A stretch of 57,558 nucleotides of DNA, taken from Stieleria sedimenti. Lineage in GTDB: Bacteria > Planctomycetota > Planctomycetia > Pirellulales > Pirellulaceae. Location: positions 1 to 57,558 of the forward strand of contig NZ_JANZKV010000174.1 in NCBI RefSeq assembly GCF_025060895.1. Direction: 5' to 3'. Every line of letters starts with the position of its first letter. Within the stretch, counting starts at the first letter, position 1. Positions 38,301 to 43,744 of this stretch are shown piece after piece. The position numbers and the translations under genes were made by a program. The notes under the pieces were generated by a model. The model did no database searches. It was given only the letters and a program-made list of their open reading frames with translations, and was not told the DNA's origin.

Positions 38301-39877
38301 ATTCGAACAGCCGCTACTCGTATACCTATGACGAGTTGAACCGGCTGACGTCGGTCGACAACAACCCACTGGGCGATCGCGACGTCCCGCGGGTGATTTT
38401 GAATTACCAGTATGACGCACAAGGCAACCTCACGAAGACGTACGACGATACCGGAGTCACCGTCGAATCGGAATACGATTCGCGCAACCGTCTCTGGATC
38501 AGAAAATGGTACGACGCCGATGTGCCCGCGGGTGATACCCCTGACGTCGATCCGGCGCGAGTCGATTTCTTGTACACCGCCGCCGGCCGCGAGAAAGAAG
38601 TCCGCCGCTATTCAGATCTGGACGCAAACACGCTCGTCGGCCGAACCGAACGGACCTACGACACCGCCAGCCGATCCGACGAGCTGATTCATCGCAACGC
38701 CGCCGACGAACTGCTCGCCGGATACGATTACGACTACGATTTCAGTGGGCTTTTGACCGCCGAAGAACGCACGCACCAAAATCCGCAGTCCGCTCAAAGT
38801 ATCACGTACGGCAATGACTTGACCGGTCAAGTGACCGACGCCATCTTCAGCGGGCAAGCGGACGAGCACTACACCTACGACGCCAACGGCAACCGCCTCG
38901 CATCAATGGTCGGTGGCGACGAACAATCCTACACAACCGGTTCCGCCAATCAACTTGTAAGCGATGGCATCTACCGCTACGAGTATGACGGTGAAGGCAA
39001 CCAGATCAAACGCGTCCACCTGGAAACGGGCGTCACCCGAACGTTCCGCTACGATCACCACAACCGCCTTGTTCGCGTCGACGACTGGAGCAGCGATCCA
39101 GGAAGCGTCGCGAATCCGGCCGCCGGATCGATCCTGACGCAAACCGTCCAATACACCTACGATTCCCACGGCCGCAGAGTCGCTCAACGTATTGATTCAG
39201 ATGGAGAAGGCCCAGATCTTGATGAACGTACTTTCTTTGTGCTTCATGAAAGCAATGTATGGGCTGACTTGCGGCAAACGGGTGAGCGGACCAGCATTTA
39301 CCTGTTCCGAGATGAGTTGGACCAAAATGTTGCGCGTTTTCAACCCGCGCTAGGAACGTCTTGGTACCTAGCCGATCATCTGCGTTCGATCCGAGACATC
39401 CAAGGATTGGGACCGAACGTACAGAATCATAGTGAATTCGGCGTTTTCGGATCGCTCCTCTCGCGTACGAATTCAACCGTGGCGGACCGCTACAACTTTA
39501 CGGGGCGAGAATTGGATTTCTCAACCAACGATTACTTCTTCAGAGCCCGATTCATGTCTCCGTTGACGGGAAGATTCCTACAGCAAGACCCACTGGGGAT
39601 CGAATCGGAAGATGTGAACTTCTATCGCTACGCGCTCAACGCCCCTTCGATTGCGACTGACGCCACTGGCTTGACGACGATCATCGAATACAAACTTACA
39701 ATCGGTAATCGCACGTTTGGAATCGCACTACACGGCGGGCACCACTACTGGACGATCCTCGGACGTCAGCTCTGGTGTATCCACCTGCAGCTTCTTTTTC
39801 ACACTCACGGCGTCGGAGCGGGCCGGATTCAGATTCCACTCCCGTGGTGCCGGGGATCACGATTCCCTAGGTTCTAG
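26315..39877 (+). CDS. Giant LEPR-XLL/dockerin/DUF4114/VWA/cadherin-like RHS surface protein
   Basis: 4520 residues from ATG 26315 (AAGGCAGG upstream); the frame runs open to 25925 but that part lacks the family start. The N terminus is basic and carries 'KLEPRMLLA', the planctomycete LEPR-XLL motif. Then: two dockerin-type calcium loops (42-105), DUF4114-like domain (126-279), a streptogramin-lyase-like propeller (about 540-895), Ig-like domain, cadherin/He_PIG repeat 1 (about 1219), a second DUF4114 (1326-1492), repeat 2, a VWA domain (1629-1872, MIDAS 'DESGS' at D1640), repeat 3, an SdrD B-like domain (about 2259-2338), at least seven more cadherin-like repeats (to about 3009), Ig-like domains, RHS/YD repeats (3249-4338), the RHS core ending 'RYALNAPSIATDATG' (4452) and a 68-residue tip. 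It is surface exposed or secreted and probably adhesive, with a tip that may be released as a toxin. Confidence 0.93.
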   Translation: MNSPSARRKPSRKRRRHRHALMEKLEPRMLLASDWQNPARSLDVNNDGQISSMDALRVINKIATSDGSGTLGARSNRLQSFYDTSGDGRLTTVDALRVINGLEQTGDGSIRGSSPEAEGDLAPAGFTSVMLMTLPGDDDQLVDLSAHFEFVREEFNELGFFIADDASGSVGGLSPEHPDYPEAVFASAHRGVAYSKFRAEPFTQSNTFPAGQHLGVYVLQPSDDLGDSDQHLRLLTESIATEATSPQIGWEMHASRWPGMMIGNRGFDDVIIDVQMQDPYDSCTLFVDDLTGWRTSQSGGSDAGRGRVVADGCTAVLTEGDSFVTTLETTFVVPAGASELSFTYSDLQFDRGDSQFINDAFEVALVDRFGNPLIAPYTATRDAFYNVTEELGAVAGSGVLTEPVDGGTKVRVDLSGVIAGETANLIFRLANDDTDTTTKVRIVDYLIPGYTGENVDVPSGSVAVGDFVSQRSRSTPAPLSIPDTTVSPDSQKPPVVSTPIDHPNSFVYTTADDFASGALFNLRANQNAGSIQLNASGGIEILPIIWISNSGDGTVSKFNTETGEELGRYRTGANSATNPSRIAVTGDGAAWVANRGDNTSIPYNAVKILHDGFIDRNGNGVVDTSFDANGDGRISGNEMLPWDANGDGQPDDERIAMTIHAGRNRSNPDQWNYGGGARGIAIDGNGKLWVGLLNRNQYEVFDEDSGAFEKIVAVSGAPYGSVIDSNGILYSTTANSRQLDRIDTNTQSYLGSVDIGQTMYGITLDENGVVWTSGWQGSYLTRYDPATGEIDHYNSATGESSGGGVAVDHNGDVWAAHYDGTYLFKWEFADDRRTLLQAKTVETGAHALKGAAVDADGFFWTTSLSSHAAIKVDPDTDQVALSVPTGNSPYNYSDSTGSVRANLLREGTWTETIDSGRTRTVWTTARAIADTPDGSDLTIRVRASDDPGSIASLPWTITESAATLQDVRGQFLEVRLTLQSSDPAVDPSVIEFAVDALPPPDISIVSPSTEAAIEPSTIVLSGIATAATPFLNVDQQFANSIAYVTVNGKPVDALDAGGTFYTHVDVAVGLNAYQVEAFDAYGQSRSVTVSLTGREPSGIELDRYSDITGSFSGVYGRTSFNEDQRQLYVDLATRNDGVFESQVPLLVGVRNISDPSVSVVDPDGYLEDGTPYFDFSGAVDDGTLEPNEVTGSPTIAFQNPLKHQFDYELIFLGKLNEPPVITTIPGTGAPYDRTYRYNVDATDADGDTLTYGLTTAPGEMTIDPSTGLITWMPTQGDIGQHDVAVRVSDGKGGVATQRYTITVSQAPPNRPPVITSTPVTIAELGDHPGINVDLQQNDKFFLLGGVAGQTVPTQFDWTIRQAAFNNEFGVYRIDDPQGTVNGLSPGDPGYGAAALAADNSVVVFRSGLGAGAVSTIDLSTGQLYAAYIIQNGTTQQYRDGNRAAFFSYEQAHGGVDRLHATILPNGKTQFAWEDSTDFDFTDVVYTITTDSLQLGLTDPYQYDVQAIDPDRDTLTYALVESPVGMRIDSATGAIGWNPSADQIGNHDVTVEVSDGNGGVAIQEFVVCVHPNPENHPPTIVSTPNTSYGIAGVNNPASGNTNPTQLSVPLEIGGTVQSNISLTLSDSGGNLGTADIVFVVDESGSMAGEQAWLGDIISSLDQSLVGAGLTNNRYGLVGFANSARVRQSGADRWMSATDFATATDSLSTSRSGAEDGYDGIEYTLNNYSFRDEASRVVILVTDEERTTVNGSVSFTSIADRLENENILFSIVANARMEDSNDALAFGVAADGTAYVSDGGTGFTVSDGGEYVRSEPVGRGDVANIRTEYVDLAWGVDGITWDLNFLREDAAAAEAFTNVFSDVLGESIIRNIPINVVASDTDVGFVNLTGVQTDIAPGQIVSFDVQFATGAPSRFDLAFVNANTNEVLGSIPVNLGDVYEYRVVAVDPDNDELTYRLPVAPAGMTVDSAGRITWTPPADQNGAVDVTVAVSDGRGGVDDQSFQIQLAAPGSGSIAGTITSEPYAFTGITIGDVDGFGFEDPSALLSAQNAPVDTDGNGLLQDGEFLPDLNGNLDVATGSGDEFDNRDLAELDGKSINGFGFVDRGSSGSQWTDIALSTTYQGNNFPDPTGAGIPNEPTFEFRFEVPKESVAEGTELFVNVVFGDYDVIPASIEVIVNDGSGSAGETIAVPLSVQPASENGLIQSASASLQFDQVFNDIGTSWNGYLDVRFVASQEPYTAFDYVELGLDSVTQQPDPSEVSLPGWTVFIDSNNNTVFDPGERFTQTDSEGHFEFQNLAAGDYNVRQVIQQGWSPSFPADSVYTIRLNSGQSATNVSFVNSDVSGGLNQRPVITSSALTEVTLGDLYRYDAVAMDPENDALEYRLPLEPGGMTIHPQLGSIVWLPTEEQLGSHNVLVQVSDGRGGLTVQSFQVVVTAPNVAPAITSAPAVMATAGKPFTHRLRAQDADGDQVTWRLSDTAPDGITISPVELRNTGDQLVDAYQELVWNVPDTAAGSAVTFSIIAEDGRGGADSQDWTLSINDASAINRDPVIHSSPRPTARFGLDWTYDLQASDPDGDTLTYQLIDPPDGMQITAAGIVSWTPPSNAATSNAIEIEVGDGRGGGATQMFDLTVASVDINQSPEITSVPPTHSVSGRGYQYDAIARDPDGDPVTWELAVAPRGMSIDPYTGVVRWTPDESQIGSHFVEITATDILVGQATQRFSIDVGCNNVAPAIVLIPPTVGYSDRVYIYAVGGQDLGNDPLTWKLLEAPDGMEINESTGVIRWMPTAAQTDSHDVVVEVSDGFNTGTQAYTVVIKSSDELVVPGDPSKGTVGNRAPIITSTPGFAAEAGTLYTYQVRGVDPDGDAVTYSIAGDLPATMTIDDGGLIRWTPSEQDPSPTIVVTATDVHGATSSQTYFLSVAVNSAPQINSTPIDTVVRGATYRYTVRASDPDGDPLTYRLNEDAPDGMTIDRFGRIIWQTADFAEDTSNVTVSVSDDRGKSASEAWQITLLDDTIPPQVSFTIIAGDRTFQGDGQVDQGSSYTVRVLATDNVGVVDVGLIVDGAMVTLDDTGAIVLTGQTAGTVALEAFAIDTAGLRGQSDGTVTIVDPSRPNQPVDPTNPATVIPPDLPPHPGFDPTDNQPPQVVITSPEVGENVMGLVTIEGTVDDPEDNLWYYRVFYARADKVSLSGINLSDPDWVMINEGTEEVHDGVLAEFDSSAVSKDGYAIVVAAYDVNGRGHVQPTTVNVEGNLQLGNFRLEFTDVSIPLVGIPIAVTRVYDTLNAGDEGDFGYGWSLGVQDARIFEAGAVGKGGALSFSDDKFVEDKTKVYLTNPSGQRVGFTYNVTDLRGSFFGSTGRPVFTPDPGVYDTLTIDQTTVAVGGLVGALAGGINPDNYTLTTKDGLKYRYNQFQGLQSITDLNGNVVTFTDDGISHSSGASLDFVRDPKGRITEVVEPSGDKIIYQYDVIGDLRSVTDLTGLTTSYTYRDNPAHYLDQAFDPQGDAVLTAVYEQHPDSRQYEFKGVVDATGNRIDDRDFDVESNSAVVRDANGNPTELTYDDRGNVLEEQDPLGRVTYREYGDPNNPDLETRIIDRLGFVSEREYDNDGNIIRLTERGTESDPFAEPIVTTFTYDNGNRVNSVQNAAGATTAFDYDPRGNLTRITNAEGNMSAFTYDGRGRRTTFTDFNGNTTTFDYTNACPCGSPSQITYADGSYETFQYNRFGQVTREASYDADGTLVEQMETKYDSSTRVIEETTGLAGDPNHPPTIVRKFYDDQLLDWEIIVSPESIDANGNLTESPATPIDERFSRITDYEYDPNDRLIRQTDAEGGVVQYRYDAHGNRVLLQDPVGNITTWVYDELNRVVEERDPFYWVELVGADLSLQTLSNDELLERIAPIDPVSPANPSDPRDPLYDDPSGADCATDTAAEHVRLTCYDAEGNQSMTIDRNARRREFEYDHAGSLVEERWYNAPDDATDPNALVETIQFSYDALGNMLTASDSNSRYSYTYDELNRLTSVDNNPLGDRDVPRVILNYQYDAQGNLTKTYDDTGVTVESEYDSRNRLWIRKWYDADVPAGDTPDVDPARVDFLYTAAGREKEVRRYSDLDANTLVGRTERTYDTASRSDELIHRNAADELLAGYDYDYDFSGLLTAEERTHQNPQSAQSITYGNDLTGQVTDAIFSGQADEHYTYDANGNRLASMVGGDEQSYTTGSANQLVSDGIYRYEYDGEGNQIKRVHLETGVTRTFRYDHHNRLVRVDDWSSDPGSVANPAAGSILTQTVQYTYDSHGRRVAQRIDSDGEGPDLDERTFFVLHESNVWADLRQTGERTSIYLFRDELDQNVARFQPALGTSWYLADHLRSIRDIQGLGPNVQNHSEFGVFGSLLSRTNSTVADRYNFTGRELDFSTNDYFFRARFMSPLTGRFLQQDPLGIESEDVNFYRYALNAPSIATDATGLTTIIEYKLTIGNRTFGIALHGGHHYWTILGRQLWCIHLQLLFHTHGVGAGRIQIPLPWCRGSRFPRF

Positions 39878-39895
39878 CAATCAGGCGAGCGACCG

Positions 39896-40168
39896 ATGGA
39901 TGCACTCGAGCACGTCAAACGCAGATACATTGGAAAGTCATATTCGTTTTGGATCAAACGAATCGGCCAGGATCCGATTATTGAGCAAGTACCTTGCGGT
40001 ACCAACCTTGAGATCGACGTTTCAGCAGTCTGGGAGCAAGAACCAGGGGGATCGATACTGGTGCTGATTTCGGAATCCAGTCACAAGCTGTGGAAAATAA
40101 ACATGCCCACCGTCTCCTTCGTTGTGCATCCACCGCCAAGCAGCGATGCGAACAACACGCAGCAGTAG
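39896..40168 (+). CDS. Orphan 90-residue protein, candidate immunity protein to the RHS tip
   Basis: 90 residues, 18 bp after the giant RHS gene, with AGGCGAG about ten bases before the ATG. The protein looks soluble: 'KSYSFWIKRIGQDPIIEQVP' and 'SAVWEQEPGGSILVLISESS' are beta-rich, and the tail 'PPPSSDANNTQQ' is probably disordered. It has no signal peptide and resembles no family I recognise. Small single-domain genes directly after the last RHS codon are usually immunity proteins, so this role is inferred from position only. Base composition here seems lower in GC than in the body of the giant gene. Confidence 0.6.
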   Translation: MDALEHVKRRYIGKSYSFWIKRIGQDPIIEQVPCGTNLEIDVSAVWEQEPGGSILVLISESSHKLWKINMPTVSFVVHPPPSSDANNTQQ

Positions 40169-40195
40169 GGAGATCGCCGATACGATGCTCAATCA

Positions 40196-40331
40196 ATGAA
40201 AAAGGGGAAAGGGGTTTTAAATGAAAAGGGGAAGGGGGTTTTATTGCGGTTAGGGTCTGTTGATCTTGTGGCCGATCGGTCAGAGCATCGTGTCCCCCAT
40301 TTTCTTGTCACCCATTTTACTGTCTGCCCCT
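40196..40331. repeat. Inverted repeat element (element A, copy 2)
   Basis: Two direct copies of about 24 bp (ATGAAAAAGGGGAAAGGGGT, ending TTTA) at 40196 and 40220 form a purine arm. The pyrimidine arm follows at about 40290-40331 and on the other strand reads GACAGTAAAATGGGTGACAA then GAAAATG. The same core (GACAGGAAAATCGGTGACAA) is found at about 42292-42317, on the other side of the next gene. The rest of the gap to 40565 shows nothing. Confidence 0.65.
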
Positions 40332-40565
40332 CCACTCCTGGCAAACTTTACCGGTTGGGAGAACCGTCGCGGACGTAGCGATTCTTTTGCTCGATCCAAT
40401 CGTGTCGCCCGCGAATTCGGATGATCTGTTGCCTCTGACATAATCCGACCGCCGATACCAGTCTGTGGGGTGGTTGTGCAGCCTTCGATTCGCCATCGGA
40501 TTCGGAGCGTGTTGGCTGGAGGTAGTCGAGCGGCATTTTTGATGTCGGGGAAGGAGATTCGGGTG

Positions 40566-42206
40566 ATGATTCGACGCACTGTTCTTCGTTTCGCCGCAAC
40601 GGCGGCTCTGTTTGCTGCTGGCGATTGCTGTTTGCATGCACAGGACGAGTTTCTTGACGGCTGCTGTGACGCACCGGTGTGTGATAGCGTCGAATGCGAC
40701 ACCCTGGACGAATGCTGCGATGCAATGTTCTCGCGTGAGAATATCGCTTGCACAACCTTGCAGGATCGACTCCCCTCGATGATCGGCGATTTCTTTGCCG
40801 GTCCGGGGGCGCGGGCGGTGGGTGACTATCGGCTCGATCGTGTGTTCGTGTTTGCCAATGACTTGGATGCTCCCGCGACGTTGCCGCCGGGGACAAGCAC
40901 ACTGATGATTTCGGAATCCGGACCGGTCGGCATCTACGCGAGCAGTTTGGCGTCCGTTCAAGAAGCACAAGCGATCTTGCGCGCCGGCGGGACATTTCCC
41001 GCGGCCAGCTTGGCCGGCACGATCGCCGGCAACGCCACGTTGACGACCGTCGATACGATCTCGCAGATCCAAGCCCAGCTCGCTTCGACCGCACAGGCCT
41101 ACGACATCATCTTGCTGCAACCTCCGCCGGGCACTTACGACACGGGCGTCCAGGCGGCTTTCCAGAGTCGCAATGCGCTAACGGGGACGACCGTCTTTAA
41201 CGCGAATGCGTCGGGAGCGATGCTGCAAGGCGGGACGGATTCGATGAACGGCGGCGAGGACTTCGACGCGTATTATTTCTACGATTATCTGATTCGCTTC
41301 GACACGGCGTTGCCGAGCGTGGCAAACGGTGGCGTCGGATCGATGAAGATCGCCGAGGGCGGAAGCGTGTTGCCGCAGGACCGTGTGTTCTTCAATTACA
41401 GCTTTTTCGATGATGTGGTTGCCAGCAATGCGTCCAGCAGCCTGAATCGGTTCACGCCCGGATTTGAAAAGACGTTTCTCGACGGCCAGGTGTCGGCGGA
41501 GTTGCGGATCCCGTTCGCGACCGATGCCGTCAGCGATTTCAACGCAACCGGCACCGCGGTCTCCAACGGATCCAGTGCCGAACTGGGCAACATCATGCTG
41601 TACGTCAAAGCCCTCTTATACGGCACCGAGACGTACGCCCTGACCGGTGGCGTCGGTTTCGGGTTTTCGACGGCGGACGACATCGCCGTTGACTTGGCCG
41701 ATGGAACGCCGCTGTTGCGTGTCGAAAACGACGCCGTGCAAATCCAACCGTTCTTGGGATGGTTGTACATGCCGTCGGAGAAATGGTTCGCACAAGGTTT
41801 CACCCAATTCAGTTTTTCGACCGACGAAAACGACGTGTGGACGAATTTCGGTCAAGGACTGCAGGCGGCGGGTTCGTTCGATGATCCCGACTACTACTTT
41901 TTCGATGTCGCTTTAGGTTGTTGGGCCTACCGAAACGATGACGCGGCGTGTTTGACGGGGATCATTCCCACCGTGGAGGTCCACCACAGCAATTCGCTCG
42001 ACAACGACGCGTCGATCGTGACGGCCGGGAACATCCAGGTGGGAAACTGGGGCGGAACGACGAGTCTGACGAGCGCGGTCGTGGGAACGACGTTTGAATT
42101 CAAACAGCAGGCCCAATTGACAGCCGGCTATGCCGTTCCACTGACGTCCAGCGATCGACAATACGACGGGGCGTTTCGCATGCAGTACACACGGCTGCTG
42201 CGGTAG
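40566..42206 (+). CDS. Outer-membrane beta-barrel-like protein with Cys-rich N terminus
   Basis: 546 residues from ATG 40566, which has AAGGAG at 40552-40557; the longer frame to 40470 is rejected. A signal peptide (RRTVLRFAATAALFAAG) is followed by an unusual cluster of about eleven Cys in roughly 50 residues (DCCLHAQ, DGCCDAPVCDSVECD, DECCDAMF). The rest is rich in alternating aromatic/hydrophobic strands ('AYYFYDYLIRFD', 'RVFFNYSFFDDV', 'KWFAQGFTQFSFSTDE') and ends 'AFRMQYTRLLR', so a beta-barrel is likely. I know planctomycete proteins of this overall type but not a named family. It is flanked by related repeat elements. Likely disulfide-linked or metal-linked at the surface. Confidence 0.75.
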   Translation: MIRRTVLRFAATAALFAAGDCCLHAQDEFLDGCCDAPVCDSVECDTLDECCDAMFSRENIACTTLQDRLPSMIGDFFAGPGARAVGDYRLDRVFVFANDLDAPATLPPGTSTLMISESGPVGIYASSLASVQEAQAILRAGGTFPAASLAGTIAGNATLTTVDTISQIQAQLASTAQAYDIILLQPPPGTYDTGVQAAFQSRNALTGTTVFNANASGAMLQGGTDSMNGGEDFDAYYFYDYLIRFDTALPSVANGGVGSMKIAEGGSVLPQDRVFFNYSFFDDVVASNASSSLNRFTPGFEKTFLDGQVSAELRIPFATDAVSDFNATGTAVSNGSSAELGNIMLYVKALLYGTETYALTGGVGFGFSTADDIAVDLADGTPLLRVENDAVQIQPFLGWLYMPSEKWFAQGFTQFSFSTDENDVWTNFGQGLQAAGSFDDPDYYFFDVALGCWAYRNDDAACLTGIIPTVEVHHSNSLDNDASIVTAGNIQVGNWGGTTSLTSAVVGTTFEFKQQAQLTAGYAVPLTSSDRQYDGAFRMQYTRLLR

Positions 42207-42220
42207 TTGGGAGGGGAATG

Positions 42221-42338
42221 ACAGAAAAAGAGGGGGCAGAAAAATGAGGAGCTCAGTTGGATGCTGCCCTTGTCCTGCTCAACCCCATGCTGATTTTCTT
42301 GTCACCGATTTTCCTGTCTACCTGTACCTGTCCCTGTC
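42221..42338. repeat. Inverted repeat element (element A, copy 3)
   Basis: A purine arm GACAGAAAAAGAGGGGGCAG then AAAAATGAGG (42221-42250) and a pyrimidine arm GATTTTCTTGTCACCGATTT then TCCTGTC (42291-42317) followed by repeated CCTGTMC. The core of the second arm matches copy 2 in 24 of 27 positions by eye. The element sits between two convergent genes. Confidence 0.6.
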
Positions 42339-42346
42339 CGAAGCGA

Positions 42347-43669
42347 CTAACCGATTTCGGGATACGTCCAGGGCTGGCGGTACTTTCGTTTCAGCATGCC
42401 GTTGGCCTCTTCGTCACCGATGATGGTTTCGGTGGCGGAGTCCCAGCGGACGCTGCGGCCGAGTTTCATCGAGAGCATGCCCAGCAGGGCGAGCGTCGTG
42501 GCTTGGTGTCCGACTTCGATGTCCGCGACGGGGCGGCTTCCCGATTCGATTCCGCGAAGAAAATCGGCGTAGAGCAATTTCAGGTTGTGACCGTCGGGTT
42601 CTTGCAACTGGGCGTCTTGGTGGATCACTTGTTTCTTGCCGTCGGCCGGATAGAACGTCCAACCATCGCGCCATCCGAGATGGAAGGTTCCCTGGGTGCC
42701 GAAAAAGTAGCAGCCGATGCTGGTTTGCTCGGGGCCTTGCCCGGCAAACTTGCGATGTTCCCAGGTTGCGGTGAAGGAATCAAATTCGTAGGTTGCGGTC
42801 TGATGATCGGGGGCGTCGGTGGTTTGTTCGTCGGCATTCAAGATGGCGGCCCCGGCAATCGGTCGTCCGCCGGTTGAATGCACACTACGGGGTGATTGCT
42901 GGTCGCTCCACCAAAGCATCTGGTCCAGCCAGTGGACGCCCCAATCGCCGAGGGTTCCGTTGGCAAAATCCAGGAAGTGACGAAAGCCGCCGGGGTGAAT
43001 CCGCCGACAATAGGGACGCAGTGGCGCGGGGCCGCAATACATCTCCCAATCGAGGTTCTCCGGTGGTTCGCTGTTGCGTGTCGGCTTCTCCGCGCCGCCC
43101 TTGCTGTGCACGAACATGCGAACGAGCCCGATCTCGCCGGCACCTCCGTCCTTCAAGAATTTCATGCCGGAGACATGGTGGGGGCCGATGCGTCGGTGCA
43201 GACCGACTTGGACCAGCCGATCCGACGCTCGGGACGCTGCCAAGATGGCTTTGCTTTCGCCGATCGTGTGGCCGGTCGGTTTTTCGATAAAGACGTGGGC
43301 GCCGGCTTCAATCGCCGCCAACGCATTGAGGGCGTGCCAGTGGTCCGGCGTGGCGAGGATCGCCACCTCGACGTCTTCCTTTTCGAACAGCTCGCGATAG
43401 TCGGAGTAGGTTCGTGGGGTATCGCCCGACAAGTCCGTTACTTCCTCGGCGTTGATCTCCAGTCGATCAGAATCGACATCGCACAGCGCGACCACTTTGG
43501 TTTGGCCGCCGGCCATCGCTTCACGCAGGATATTCATGCCCCACCATCCGGCCCCGATCAACGCCGTGCGGTATTGTTTGTCTTTGGAGGCCGCGTGAAT
43601 CTTGGGGGCGGAGGCGAGTGTCGCGGCGGCGGCAGTTCCCGCGAGAAAGGATCGACGTTGAATGGGCAT
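42347..43669 (-). CDS. Gfo/Idh/MocA family oxidoreductase with Tat signal
   Basis: 440 residues. A Tat signal ('QRRSFLAGTAAAATLASA') precedes an NAD(P)-binding Rossmann domain ('ALIGAGWWGMNIL'). 'TPDHWHA' and the catalytic-lysine motif 'EKPTGHT' are standard for the family, and the C-terminal alpha/beta domain carries 'GTQGTFHLGWRDGWTFY'. Tat-exported members are highly expanded in planctomycetes and probably act on sugars or sugar derivatives outside the cytoplasm; as NAD(P) must be bound before export, the cofactor is expected to be tight. No catalytic partner is adjacent. It stands between two convergent/tandem neighbours. Confidence 0.92.
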   Translation of the reverse strand: MPIQRRSFLAGTAAAATLASAPKIHAASKDKQYRTALIGAGWWGMNILREAMAGGQTKVVALCDVDSDRLEINAEEVTDLSGDTPRTYSDYRELFEKEDVEVAILATPDHWHALNALAAIEAGAHVFIEKPTGHTIGESKAILAASRASDRLVQVGLHRRIGPHHVSGMKFLKDGGAGEIGLVRMFVHSKGGAEKPTRNSEPPENLDWEMYCGPAPLRPYCRRIHPGGFRHFLDFANGTLGDWGVHWLDQMLWWSDQQSPRSVHSTGGRPIAGAAILNADEQTTDAPDHQTATYEFDSFTATWEHRKFAGQGPEQTSIGCYFFGTQGTFHLGWRDGWTFYPADGKKQVIHQDAQLQEPDGHNLKLLYADFLRGIESGSRPVADIEVGHQATTLALLGMLSMKLGRSVRWDSATETIIGDEEANGMLKRKYRQPWTYPEIG

Positions 43670-43744
43670 CGTTGGATGAGGTGGGTGTTGCGAAGCCGGG
43701 GAGGTCAGGGGATCGACAGGCGGGAGGACTCTCCCACGGGTATT

